NCBI GenBank assembly: GCA_001770955.1 | Contig: MESL01000031.1 | Span: 60,285 to 124,284, forward strand | Length of the DNA: 64,000 nucleotides | Direction of reading: 5' to 3' | Source: Burkholderiales bacterium RIFCSPLOWO2_12_FULL_65_40 | GTDB lineage: Bacteria > Pseudomonadota > Gammaproteobacteria > Burkholderiales > Burkholderiaceae_C | In this document: positions 46,148 through 56,347 of the stretch, in pieces | How the letters are laid out: each line of letters starts with the position of its first letter | How positions within the stretch are numbered: position 1 is the stretch's first letter | Translations under genes and position numbers: made by a program | The notes under the pieces: generated by a model | Database searches by the model: none | Told to the model about the DNA's origin: nothing | The model's input: only the letters and a program-made list of their open reading frames with translations

Positions 46148-47368
46148 CTGATGGCGCTTGCGGTAGCTTTCCAGGAAGCGGGCGATGCGGCCGATGGCCT
46201 CGCGCAGGTCGTCCTCGTGCGGCAGGAAGACGATGCGGAAGTGCTGGTTGTCGGGGTAGTTGAAGCCCGAGCCCTGCACCAGCATCACCTTGGTTTCCTG
46301 CAGCAGTTCCAGAAAGAACTGCTGGTCGTTCTGGATCGGATACATCTCGGGATTGAGCCGGGGGAACATGTAGAGCGCCGCCTGCGGCTTGACGCAGCTC
46401 ACCCCGGGAATGGCGCTGATGAGCTCATAGGCCAGGTCGCGCTGCTTGCGCAGGCGCCCGCCCTCGCACACCAGGTCGTCGATGCTCTGATAGCCGCCCA
46501 GCGCTGTCTGCACGGCGTACTGGCCGGGCACATTGGCGCACAGACGCATGTTGGTGAGCATGTTCAGCCCCTCGATGTAGTCGCGTGCGGGCTTCTTGTC
46601 GCCCGTCACGACCATCCAGCCGGCGCGGTAGCCGCAGGAGCGGTAGGCCTTGGAGAGGGAATTGAAAGTCAGCGTGAGCACGTCTTCGCTGAGCGTGGCG
46701 ATCGGCGTGTGCCGCACGCCGTCGTAGAGCACCTTGCCATACACCTCGTCGGCAAAGATCACCAGACCGTGCTCCCGTGCGATCTGCACGATGCCCTTGA
46801 GCAGATCATCCGAATACAGCGCGCCTGTGGGATTGTTGGGGTTGATGACGACGATGCCCTTGGTACGCGGCGTGATCTTGGAGCGGATGTCGTCCAGGCT
46901 GGGCATCCAGCCGTTGTCCTCGTCACAGAGGTAGTGCACCGGCTTGCCCCCCGAGAGGCTGGTGGCGGCTGTCCACAGCGGGTAGTCGGGCGCGGGCAGC
47001 AAGAGTTCATCACCGTTGTCGAGCAGCGCGTTGGTGGCCATCACGATCAGCTCGCTGGCGCCGTTGCCCAGGTAGATGTCGTCGAGCGTGACACCCTTGA
47101 TGCCCTGCTTCTGCGTCTCGTGCATCACCGCCTTGCGCGCTGCAAAGATGCCCTTGCTGTCGGAGTAGCCCGCCGAATTGGGCAGGTTGCGGATCATGTC
47201 CTGCTGGATTTCCTCGGGGGCATCAAAGCCGAACGGCGCCATGTTGCCGATGTTCAGCTTGATGATCTTGTGGCCTTCCTCCTCCATCTGGCGCGCCGCA
47301 TCCATGATCGGGCCCCGGATGTCGTAGCAGACGTTGGCGAGCTTGGCGGATTTGTGAACGGTTTTCAT
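46139..47368 (-). CDS. alaA: Alanine-synthesising aminotransferase (AlaA-type)
   Basis: A 409-residue fold-type I PLP aminotransferase that makes alanine from pyruvate and glutamate. The start KTVHKSAKLANVCYDIRGPIMDAA and the PLP lysine in FNSLSKAYRSCGYRAGW (Lys ~239) match the AlaA/YfbQ group. NPNNPTGALYS binds the cofactor ring. I chose the ATG at 47368; the frame is open to 47536 but the extra residues are not family-like. It precedes hom-thrC on the same strand with only the repeat between, a common order in Burkholderiales. Confidence 0.93.
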   Translation of the reverse strand: MKTVHKSAKLANVCYDIRGPIMDAARQMEEEGHKIIKLNIGNMAPFGFDAPEEIQQDMIRNLPNSAGYSDSKGIFAARKAVMHETQKQGIKGVTLDDIYLGNGASELIVMATNALLDNGDELLLPAPDYPLWTAATSLSGGKPVHYLCDEDNGWMPSLDDIRSKITPRTKGIVVINPNNPTGALYSDDLLKGIVQIAREHGLVIFADEVYGKVLYDGVRHTPIATLSEDVLTLTFNSLSKAYRSCGYRAGWMVVTGDKKPARDYIEGLNMLTNMRLCANVPGQYAVQTALGGYQSIDDLVCEGGRLRKQRDLAYELISAIPGVSCVKPQAALYMFPRLNPEMYPIQNDQQFFLELLQETKVMLVQGSGFNYPDNQHFRIVFLPHEDDLREAIGRIARFLESYRKRHQKN

Positions 47369-47495
47369 GCGCGGTCGTGAAGCAGTGGCAAAGACCCGCC
47401 GCAGGCAGCAAGTACCCCGGCGAAACCTATAATTTGACCACAGTTCCACGCCTCCCCCCGGGGCGGGTGCGACGCCCACCACCCCACCCAGCCCC

Positions 47496-47876
47496 ATGAA
47501 ATTCCAGCCCGAACGCTTCGACGCCCAAAGCATCACCGGTTACGGCCCGGGATGGATCAGTGTGGGGCCGGAGAAGGTCCACTCCAGCCTGCTCCTGGGC
47601 TCGCGCGGTCTGCGAACCCCCTGGCCTTGCGCCCGCTTCGAAGACCTGCGTCCTGAACACTTTGCCCAACTGGCGGAGCACGACACCGAACTGATCCTGT
47701 TCGGCAGCGGCCAGCGCCTGCGCTTTGCCCCGCCCGCCTGGATGCAGCCCCTGATGGCGCGGCGCATTGGCGTGGAGACCATGGACACGGCTGCCGCCTG
47801 CCGCACCTTCAACATTCTGACCGGCGAAGGGCGCAATGTCATCGCGGCCCTGATCCTCGAAACCCCGTCTTCCTGA
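47496..47876 (+). CDS. Mth938-like domain protein (NDUFAF3/YqgE-neighbour type)
   Basis: A 126-residue protein of the Mth938/C11orf67 fold. ITGYGPGWISVGPEKVHSSLLLG, ELILFGSGQRLRFAPP, and the ending IGVETMDTAAACRTFNILTGEGRNVIAALIL are the family marks. The mitochondrial relative NDUFAF3 helps assemble complex I, but the bacterial role is not established. A TATAAT box lies at 47428-47433. Divergent from alaA. Confidence 0.88.
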   Translation: MKFQPERFDAQSITGYGPGWISVGPEKVHSSLLLGSRGLRTPWPCARFEDLRPEHFAQLAEHDTELILFGSGQRLRFAPPAWMQPLMARRIGVETMDTAAACRTFNILTGEGRNVIAALILETPSS

Positions 47877-47991
47877 CCCAGCGGAGGTGTTTCAGGGTAA
47901 AATCGTAGGTTGCGGTCGGTGGCACCCAAGAAGAAAAACATTCACGTACCACCGGCTTATCAACGACCTCACCCTGAGAGATAGAAGACAT

Positions 47992-48477
47992 ATGGCGATC
48001 GTTGTCAACAAGCCCCTCCCCGAATTTGAAGCCAACGCGACCAGCGGGGTCAAGGTTTCCAACACCTCCCACAACGGTCAGGTCCTGGTCCTGTACTTCT
48101 ATCCCAAAGACAACACCCCCGGCTGCACCACCGAGGCGATGCAGTTCCGCGACAAGTACAAGGACTTCGTGAAGGCCGGTGCTGCGGTGTTTGGCGTTTC
48201 GCGCGACAACATGAAGTCGCACGACGAATTCAAGGAAAAGCTCGAGCTCCCGTTCGAGCTGATTGCCGACACCGAAGAGAAGATGTGCCACATGTTCGGC
48301 GTGGTCAAGAACAAGATCATGTACGGCAAGAAGGTCAAGGGCATCGAGCGCAGCACCTTCCTGATCGGCCCCGATGGCCTGGTCGTGCAAGAGTGGCGCG
48401 GCCTGAAGGTGCCTGGCCACGTGGAAGAAGTGCTCAAGGCGGTCAAGTCGCTCAAAACCCTGAAAAAAGCAGCCTGA
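47992..48477 (+). CDS. bcp: Thioredoxin-dependent peroxiredoxin Bcp/PrxQ
   Basis: A 161-residue peroxiredoxin that reduces H2O2 and organic peroxides. The peroxidatic Cys45 is in YPKDNTPGCTTEAMQFRD. The resolving Cys five residues later in E. coli Bcp is Met50 here; Cys99 (EEKMCHMFGV) remains and may serve, or the enzyme works in 1-Cys fashion. The ATG at 47992 was chosen over an open frame to 47887, since the family start is IVVNKPLPEFEAN. A -10-like TAAAAT is at about 47900. Confidence 0.92.
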   Translation: MAIVVNKPLPEFEANATSGVKVSNTSHNGQVLVLYFYPKDNTPGCTTEAMQFRDKYKDFVKAGAAVFGVSRDNMKSHDEFKEKLELPFELIADTEEKMCHMFGVVKNKIMYGKKVKGIERSTFLIGPDGLVVQEWRGLKVPGHVEEVLKAVKSLKTLKKAA

Positions 48478-48570
48478 CACAGGTGCGCGCAGAGTGGGCG
48501 GTGGATGTCACCATCGCCATGCATAATGGCCTGATGCCGCTGCACTGCGCAACGCCCTCCTCCCTTCGCA

Positions 48571-48600
48571 AAGCCGCCTTGGCCTCCAGGCGGCTTTTTG
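48571..48600 (+). terminator. Rho-independent terminator after bcp
   Basis: AAAGCCGCCT-TGGCCTCC-AGGCGGCTTTTT, a 7-bp GC stem with T run, ends the bcp transcript 35 bp before the PIN-PhoH gene. Confidence 0.88.
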
Positions 48601-48634
48601 CTTTCTGAACCCCCAGATCGAAGCCATTCGCACC

Positions 48635-50368
48635 ATGCCACTGCCCCCCGCACCGACCCGCCGCGCCGCACTCCTGCAACCCGAAGCCTTCCTGGTGCAA
48701 GCCCCCCCCCCCGCTGACGCAGAAGCCACCTCACGCCGCAGCGCAGCACGCAAAACCACGGCGACCACGGCACCCGCCCCCGAAGCCAGCCCCGCACGCG
48801 CCCCGCGCGGCACCCGCGCCAGCGTGAGAACCGAAGCGCCCCGCAGCCCGCGCGAGGCCAAGACGGTGGAGCCGGCCAGCGTAGCGGCCACCGCCCCCGC
48901 CGTGCCTGAAGTGCAGGCCACACCGCGGCCCGCCGCGCCAGCGCCCGCACCGCGCGCCCGCAAGGCCCGTGGCACGGGTCCGGCCAAGCTGTTCGTGCTC
49001 GACACCAATGTGCTGCTGCACGACCCGAGCAGCCTGTTCCGCTTCGAGGAACACGACATTTACCTGCCGATGATCGTGCTCGAAGAGCTCGACGGCCACA
49101 AGAAGGGCATGACCGAGGTGGCGCGCAACGGCCGCCAGGTCAGCCGCGCGCTCGATGCGCTGGCCGCGGCCCAGGGCGCCGACATCGGCAAGGGCCTCAA
49201 GCTCGACTCCACCGGCCAGCGTGGCGCAGGCGGCAGCCTGTTCTTCCAGACCGCGGCGCTCGACTACCAGCTCCCTACGAGCCTGCCCCAGGGCAAGGCC
49301 GACAACCAGATCCTGGGCGTGGTCGAAGCCCTGCGCAAAATGCACGCACCGCGCGAGGTGGTGCTGGTGTCCAAGGACATCAACATGCGCGTCAAGGCAC
49401 GCGCCCTGGGCCTGCCCGCCGAGGACTACCAGAACGACAAGGCGCTGGAAGACGGCGACCTGCTGTACTCCGGCGTGCTGCAGCTGCCGCCCGACTTCTG
49501 GAATCGCAACGGCAAATCGGTCGAAAGCTGGCAAAGCGGCGCCCACACGTTCTATCGCATCAGCGGCCCCATCGTGCCGCAGCTGATGATCAACCAGTTC
49601 GTCTATTTCGAGGCGCCCGGTGAGCCCAGCCTGTACGCGCGTGTGAGCGAGATCCGCGACAAGACGGCCGTGCTCAAGACCCTCAAGGACTACGGCCACG
49701 CCAAGAATGCCGTCTGGGGTGTGACCACGCGCAACCGCGAACAGAACTTCGCCATCAACCTGCTGATGGACCCCGAGGTTGATTTCGTCACGCTCGCCGG
49801 CACGGCCGGCACCGGCAAGACGCTGATGGCGCTGGCCGCCGGGCTGACCCAGGTGCTGGACGACCGGCGCTATACCGAGATCATCATGACCCGTGCCACC
49901 GTAAGCGTGGGCGAGGACATCGGCTTCCTGCCCGGCACCGAGGAAGAAAAGATGGGTCCGTGGATGGGCGCGCTGGACGACAACCTGGAGTTCCTCGCCA
50001 AGGGCGACGGCGGCAACGCCGGCGAATGGGGCCGCGCGGCCACCAACGAGCTGATCCGCAGCCGCATCAAGATCAAGAGCATGAATTTCATGCGCGGGCG
50101 CACGTTCATGAACAAGTACGTGATCATCGACGAGGCACAGAACCTCACGCCCAAGCAGATGAAAACGCTCATCACGCGCGCCGGCCCGGGCACCAAGATC
50201 ATCTGCATGGGCAACCTGGCACAGATCGACACGCCCTACCTCACCGAAGGGTCGTCGGGCCTGACCTTTGCCGTGGATCGTTTCAAGGGCTGGCCGCACA
50301 GCGGCCACATCACGCTGGCGCGCGGCGAACGCTCGCGCCTGGCGGACTTTGCCAGTGAAGTGCTCTAG
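48635..50368 (+). CDS. PIN-PhoH family ATPase (PhoH2/YlaK type)
   Basis: A 577-residue protein. Residues ~1-115 are Ala/Pro/Arg-rich and probably disordered; an 11-C tract lies in codons ~23-26. A PIN nuclease domain (~118-260) has FVLDTNVLLHD, VLEELDGHKKGM and LVSKDINMRVKA. The PhoH ATPase domain has Walker A GTAGTGKTLMAL (~389) and Walker B YVIIDEAQNLTP (~497). PIN-PhoH proteins are RNA helicase/RNases in other bacteria. The ATG at 48635 is in frame with the whole protein and follows a terminator; the alternative is a downstream non-ATG start after the C tract. Confidence 0.92.
   Translation: MPLPPAPTRRAALLQPEAFLVQAPPPADAEATSRRSAARKTTATTAPAPEASPARAPRGTRASVRTEAPRSPREAKTVEPASVAATAPAVPEVQATPRPAAPAPAPRARKARGTGPAKLFVLDTNVLLHDPSSLFRFEEHDIYLPMIVLEELDGHKKGMTEVARNGRQVSRALDALAAAQGADIGKGLKLDSTGQRGAGGSLFFQTAALDYQLPTSLPQGKADNQILGVVEALRKMHAPREVVLVSKDINMRVKARALGLPAEDYQNDKALEDGDLLYSGVLQLPPDFWNRNGKSVESWQSGAHTFYRISGPIVPQLMINQFVYFEAPGEPSLYARVSEIRDKTAVLKTLKDYGHAKNAVWGVTTRNREQNFAINLLMDPEVDFVTLAGTAGTGKTLMALAAGLTQVLDDRRYTEIIMTRATVSVGEDIGFLPGTEEEKMGPWMGALDDNLEFLAKGDGGNAGEWGRAATNELIRSRIKIKSMNFMRGRTFMNKYVIIDEAQNLTPKQMKTLITRAGPGTKIICMGNLAQIDTPYLTEGSSGLTFAVDRFKGWPHSGHITLARGERSRLADFASEVL
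48702..48712 (+). repeat. Homopolymer C11 in the PIN-PhoH coding sequence
   Basis: Eleven consecutive C, in the Pro-rich coding region 22 codons after the start. Gain or loss of one or two bases would shift the frame before both catalytic domains. Confidence 0.9.
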
Positions 50369-50373
50369 AACTA

Positions 50374-50424
50374 CTAAAAATATAGCTGCCTGCGCTTACA
50401 CCATAAGCGCTGGAGGCCAATTTG
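50374..50424. repeat. AAAATATAGCT..GCGCTTA palindromic repeat between phoH and dnaB
   Basis: CTAAAAATATAGCTGCCTGC and GCGCTTA-CACCA-TAAGCGC form a compact hairpin, closed by GGAGGCCAATTTGA. It lies between two convergent genes and ends just at the dnaB stop codon, so it may serve as a two-way terminator. Confidence 0.75.
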
Positions 50425-50425
50425 A

Positions 50426-51835
50426 CTAGAAATCGTCGCCTGAGCCCATGGCCAGGCTCTCGAAGCGCGTCTGCGACTTCTGGAAGAACAGTTTCACCGT
50501 GCCGGTAGGGCCGTTACGCTGCTTGCCGATGATGACCTCGGCCACGTTCGGCTCCTTGCTGTCCTTGTTGTAGTAGTCGTCGCGGTAGATGAACATGATG
50601 ATGTCCGCATCCTGCTCGATGGCGCCCGATTCGCGCAGGTCGCTCATCATGGGGCGCTTGTCGGTGCGCGTCTCCACCGAGCGGTTGAGCTGCGAGAGGG
50701 CAATCACGGGGCACTGTAGCTCCTTGGCGAGCATTTTGAGGCCCCGCGAAATCTCGCCCAGCTCGGTGGCGCGGTTCTCGCCCTGCGAGCCGCTGGAGCC
50801 GCTCATGAGCTGCAGGTAGTCCACGACGATCAGGCCGAGCTTGCCGCACTGGCGCGCCAGGCGCCGGGCATTGGCGCGCAACTCGGAAGGCGTGAGGCCC
50901 GGGGTTTCGTCGATGTGCAGCGAGACATTGCGCAGACGCTCAATGGCCTCGGTCAGGCGCGGCCATTCGTCATCGGTCAGTTTGCCGGTGCGCAGGTGCC
51001 CCTGGTCAATACGGCCAATCGAGCCCACGATACGCACGGCCAGTTGCGCTGCACCCATTTCCATCGAGAAGATGGCGACGGGCAGACCTTCGTTCAGCGC
51101 CACATGCTCGGCAATGTTCACGGCAAAAGCCGTTTTGCCCATGGACGGTCGTGCCGCCAGCACCACCATGTCGCCGGCCTGCAGGCCCGAGGTCATGCGG
51201 TCGAGATCGATGAAGCCCGTGGGCACGCCGGTGATGTCGTTCGGGTTGTCGGCCATCTCCTGCACGCGGTCGAGCAGATCGACCACCAGGGTGTCCATGC
51301 CCTGGAAGCCCTGCTTCATGCGCGAGCCTTCCTCGCCGATATTGAAGATCTTCTGTTCGGCTTCGTCGAGGATCTTGTCCACCGGCTTGCCTTGCGGATT
51401 GAAGGCGTTGGTGGCGATCTCGTCGCTGGCCGTGACCAGTTTGCGCAGGATGGCGCGCTCGCGCACGATCTCGGCGTAGCGGCGGATGTTGCTGGCGCTG
51501 GGCACGTACTGCGCCAGCGAATTCAGATAGACCAAGCCCCCGATTTCTTCCGACTTGCCCAGGTTCTGCAGTTGTTCATAGACCGTGATCACGTCAGCGG
51601 GCTTGCTGGCATTGACCAGTGCCGCAATGGCGGTGTAGATCAACTGGTGCTCATGCCGGTAAAAATCACTTTCGACGAGCAGATCGCCCACGCGGTCCCA
51701 GGCATGGTTGTCCAGCAGCAGCCCGCCCAGCACGCTCGACTCGGCCTCGATGGAGTGCGGCGGCACCCGCAGCTGCGCAATCTGGCGGTCATAGGGCGCG
51801 AACCCGTCGTCCACGGGCATCGGTACATCAAACAT
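50426..51835 (-). CDS. dnaB: Replicative DNA helicase
   Basis: A 469-residue hexameric helicase that unwinds DNA at the fork. The N-terminal domain (LRVPPHSIEAESSVLGGLLLDNHAWD) and linker precede the RecA-like core with Walker A AARPSMGKTAFA (~227), VAIFSMEMG, LIVVDYLQLM (Walker B) and the C-terminal SRSVETRTDKRP-like motif (LNRSVETRTDKRPMMSDLRES). Full length, no intein. It follows rplI on the same strand after 170 bp that contain a terminator and a DnaA-box-like TGTGGACAA at 51912-51920. Confidence 0.98.
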   Translation of the reverse strand: MFDVPMPVDDGFAPYDRQIAQLRVPPHSIEAESSVLGGLLLDNHAWDRVGDLLVESDFYRHEHQLIYTAIAALVNASKPADVITVYEQLQNLGKSEEIGGLVYLNSLAQYVPSASNIRRYAEIVRERAILRKLVTASDEIATNAFNPQGKPVDKILDEAEQKIFNIGEEGSRMKQGFQGMDTLVVDLLDRVQEMADNPNDITGVPTGFIDLDRMTSGLQAGDMVVLAARPSMGKTAFAVNIAEHVALNEGLPVAIFSMEMGAAQLAVRIVGSIGRIDQGHLRTGKLTDDEWPRLTEAIERLRNVSLHIDETPGLTPSELRANARRLARQCGKLGLIVVDYLQLMSGSSGSQGENRATELGEISRGLKMLAKELQCPVIALSQLNRSVETRTDKRPMMSDLRESGAIEQDADIIMFIYRDDYYNKDSKEPNVAEVIIGKQRNGPTGTVKLFFQKSQTRFESLAMGSGDDF

Positions 51836-51960
51836 GGGAATCCTCAGGGCAAGCCTTTGATACTAACAATGGCAGGGGCAGACGTCATTGCACAACCCTG
51901 TGCGCAGCCTGTGGACAAGCGCTGGACAAGGCGTGCACAGCCAGTGCATGGCCAGAAAAG

Positions 51961-51983
51961 CAAAAACCGCCCGAAGGCGGTTC
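51961..51983 (-). terminator. Terminator of the rpsF-priB-rpsR-rplI operon
   Basis: On the minus strand, AACCGCC-TTCG-GGCGGTTTTTG: a 6-7 bp stem with UUCG loop and T run, 23 bp after the rplI stop. It separates the ribosomal operon from dnaB. Confidence 0.88.
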
Positions 51984-52005
51984 TTGCAAAGGGCGCGGGG
52001 TGCGA

Positions 52006-52458
52006 TCAGGCGGTTTCGCCGTAGACCGAAACCGTCACGTCCACCACCACGTCGGTGTGCAGGGCCACGCTCACGGAGCTGTCGCCGACCATCTTGATCG
52101 GGCCGTTGGGCAGGCGGATCTGCGACTTCACGACCTTGTAGCCTTGCTTGTTCAGCTCTTCGGCGATGTCGTGGTTGGTGACGGAGCCGAACAGGCGGCC
52201 GTCCACACCAGACTTCTGCGTCAGCTTGACGGTGCCGCCAGCGAGCTTCTCGCCTTCAGCCTGGGCTGCAGCCAGCTTCTCGGCGGCGGCCTTTTCGAGT
52301 TCGGCGCGCTTGGCTTCGAACTCGGCCTTGGCAGCTGCCGTGGCGCGGCGGGCGCGGCCGGACGGGATCAGGAAGTTGCGGGCGTAACCGTCCTTGACCT
52401 TGACGATTTCGCCGAGGTTACCGAGGTTCACAACCTTGTCGAGCAGAATGATTTGCAT
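52006..52458 (-). CDS. rplI: 50S ribosomal protein L9
   Basis: A 150-residue L9. [32 protein letters not shown] is the N-terminal rRNA-binding domain, a long helix (~40-75) connects to the C-terminal domain, and [12 protein letters not shown] is conserved there. It lies 12 bp after rpsR and ends the operon. Confidence 0.98.
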   Translation of the reverse strand: MQIILLDKVVNLGNLGEIVKVKDGYARNFLIPSGRARRATAAAKAEFEAKRAELEKAAAEKLAAAQAEGEKLAGGTVKLTQKSGVDGRLFGSVTNHDIAEELNKQGYKVVKSQIRLPNGPIKMVGDSSVSVALHTDVVVDVTVSVYGETA

Positions 52459-52470
52459 GGGTTGTGCTCC

Positions 52471-52752
52471 TTAGATCTTGTGCTGGTCGCTGTACGGCAC
52501 CAGGGCCAGGAAGCGGGCGCGCTTGATGGCGGTGTTGAGCTGGCGCTGGAAGATGGCACGCGTGCCGGTCAGGCGCGCGGGGATGATCTTGCCGTTTTCG
52601 GCGATGAAATCGCGCAGGGTGTCCACGTCCTTGTAGTCGATTTCTTCGACGCCGGTGACGGTGAAGCGGCAGAAGCGCTTGCGCTTGAACAGCAGCGATT
52701 GGGTGTTGCGCTTGGGGCGCTTGTCTTTGTTGAACTTCTTGAATGCGGCCAT
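52471..52752 (-). CDS. rpsR: 30S ribosomal protein S18
   Basis: A 93-residue S18 with the signature [27 protein letters not shown] and the basic end [21 protein letters not shown]. The N-terminal extension ([30 protein letters not shown]) is basic. Third gene of rpsF-priB-rpsR-rplI. Confidence 0.98.
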   Translation of the reverse strand: MAAFKKFNKDKRPKRNTQSLLFKRKRFCRFTVTGVEEIDYKDVDTLRDFIAENGKIIPARLTGTRAIFQRQLNTAIKRARFLALVPYSDQHKI

Positions 52753-52769
52753 TTCGGACCTCTCGAAAA

Positions 52770-53060
52770 TTAATCTTGTTGAATATCCTGGACGTGGAGC
52801 ACAGGGTGCTTGCCGTTGCGCGGCGTGGCCAGAAAACCGGTGAATCGCCAGAGGCTGCCGATGGGCTGGCGGGCCAGCCGCTCTGCCATGGCGCCAAAAG
52901 CCACCGCTTTCAGGACCGCTTTCACTTCGCGCATCTGACCGGCTTCCATCTGCTGCGAACCGTGCTCAAGGCGCAGTTCAATGGCAGGAACACCGGCTGG
53001 CGTGAACCGCAGGGCCGCAGCCTCAGCGATGCATGCCGTCAACGCAACGTGGTTCTCCAC
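52770..53060 (-). CDS. priB: Primosomal replication protein N (PriB)
   Basis: A 96-residue single OB-fold protein that helps PriA restart stalled forks. [27 protein letters not shown] and the end [26 protein letters not shown] are PriB-like. I start it at the GTG at 53060, since there is no in-frame ATG nearby; AAGGGGA lies directly before it, closer than usual, so the exact start is uncertain. It sits between rpsF and rpsR as in E. coli. Confidence 0.9.
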   Translation of the reverse strand: MENHVALTACIAEAAALRFTPAGVPAIELRLEHGSQQMEAGQMREVKAVLKAVAFGAMAERLARQPIGSLWRFTGFLATPRNGKHPVLHVQDIQQD

Positions 53061-53079
53061 TTCCCCTTGAATCTTGGGC

Positions 53080-53457
53080 TCAGCGCTCGTTGGCAGCGGC
53101 GTATTCGGCCTGGCTGACCTTGCGGGCTTCTTCGCGCTCGACGGTCTTCATCATCGAAGAGGGGCCGGTTTCAGCCTTCTTCTTCTGAACCGTCAGGTGG
53201 CGCAGCACGGCGTCGTTGAACTTGAAGGCATGCTCCAGTTCAGCCATCACGGCCTGGTCGGCTTCGATGTTCACGCACAGGTAGTGGGCCTTGGCCAGCT
53301 TGTTGATCAGGTACGCCAGTTGACGGCGGCCCCAGTCTTCCACGCGGTGCACCTTGCCACCGCCGGCGGTGATCATGCCCTTGTAGCGCTCGAGCATGGC
53401 AGGAACCTGCTCGCTTTGATCCGGGTGGATCAACAAAATGATTTCGTAATGACGCAT
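53080..53457 (-). CDS. rpsF: 30S ribosomal protein S6
   Basis: A 125-residue S6: [25 protein letters not shown], then the conserved [29 protein letters not shown] charged tail ([24 protein letters not shown]) follows. The ATG at 53457 is preceded by AGAAGGAG on the minus strand. It opens the rpsF-priB-rpsR-rplI operon. Divergent from grpE. Confidence 0.98.
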   Translation of the reverse strand: MRHYEIILLIHPDQSEQVPAMLERYKGMITAGGGKVHRVEDWGRRQLAYLINKLAKAHYLCVNIEADQAVMAELEHAFKFNDAVLRHLTVQKKKAETGPSSMMKTVEREEARKVSQAEYAAANER

Positions 53458-53610
53458 GCATACTCCTTCTGGGTTGAAGCCACCTGCTGCGTCTGTAGCA
53501 GTGTGGCAAGGCAAAGCCGAAAATTATAACCTCTTCGGCGCCTTCTGTACACTTACCGCTTTCGACAGCCGCCTGCGTGCCCACGGAAAGCGCCTCTTTC
53601 GGGAGTGGCG

Positions 53611-53639
53611 CCTTGAAAAGCACGGCAATGCCCCTACAT
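53611..53639 (+). promoter_or_regulatory. Sigma-32 heat-shock promoter of grpE-dnaK-dnaJ
   Basis: CCTTGAAAA at 53611-53619 and CCCCTACAT at 53631-53639 closely match the heat-shock consensus CTTGAAA / CCCCATNT with about 12 bases between. It lies 41 bp before grpE. By position it is the main promoter for the chaperone genes. Confidence 0.75.
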
Positions 53640-53680
53640 CTGGCAGGCTCCCGCATCCAATCCGATCCAGAACCATCGAC

Positions 53681-54232
53681 ATGTCCGAAAACACCCCATC
53701 CGCCCCAGAGCACGGCACCCCTGCCCCCGAAGAAATGGAGGCCGCCATGGCCGCCCACGCCTCCGACGAGATGGAGCGCCTGCAAAGGGAACTGACCGAA
53801 CTCAAGGCCAAGAGCGCCGAACTGGCCGACCAGTTCCTGCGCGCCAAGGCCGAGGCCGAGAATGCCCGCCGCCGCGCCGAGGATGAGATCACCAAGGCCC
53901 GCAAGTTCGGCATCGAGAGCTTTGCTGAAAGCATGCTGCCCGTGGCCGACAGTCTGGACGCCGCGCTGGCCATCCAGAACGCCACGGTCCAGCAACTGCG
54001 CGAAGGCTCCGACGCCACGCTGCGCCAGTTGCAGTCAGCCCTGGAGCGCAACAAGGTGCTGGCCATCAACCCGGCCGCGGGCGAGAAGTTCGACCCGCAC
54101 CAGCACCAGGCCATCAGCGTGGTGCCGGCCGCCCAGGAGCCCAACACGGTCGTGGCCGTCCTGCAAAAGGGCTACGTGATCGCCGACCGCATCCTGCGCC
54201 CGGCCCTGGTCACGGTGACCGCCCCCAAATAA
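53681..54232 (+). CDS. grpE: Nucleotide exchange factor GrpE
   Basis: A 183-residue GrpE that releases ADP from DnaK. Residues ~30-75 are the long coiled coil ([37 protein letters not shown]). The C-terminal beta domain shows [21 protein letters not shown] and [20 protein letters not shown]. The start at 53681 follows the heat-shock promoter; the frame is open upstream to 53456 but that part would overlap the promoter. Confidence 0.96.
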   Translation: MSENTPSAPEHGTPAPEEMEAAMAAHASDEMERLQRELTELKAKSAELADQFLRAKAEAENARRRAEDEITKARKFGIESFAESMLPVADSLDAALAIQNATVQQLREGSDATLRQLQSALERNKVLAINPAAGEKFDPHQHQAISVVPAAQEPNTVVAVLQKGYVIADRILRPALVTVTAPK

Positions 54233-54250
54233 AAAACGTGACCTGGCTTG

Positions 54251-54271
54251 AACCTGGCCAGGTTATCCACA
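54251..54271. promoter_or_regulatory. Palindrome and DnaA box before dnaK
   Basis: AACCTGGCCAGGTT (54251-54264) is a perfect 14-bp palindrome, and TTATCCACA (54263-54271), overlapping its end, is the exact consensus DnaA box. Both lie in the 81-bp grpE-dnaK spacer. Whether DnaA binds here is untested. Confidence 0.45.
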
Positions 54272-54313
54272 AGTTACAGCTATCCAAATTCAACCAGCAT
54301 CGCGGAGAACAAA

Positions 54314-56257
<1,944 letters not shown>

Positions 56258-56347
56258 GCCACAGCGGTTGCCTACCTAAACCGCCGCGCTGGGCCCCTTC
56301 CAAGGGTGTCCGCGCGGCGTTCCGCTTCCAACCAGGCTCATTCATCC

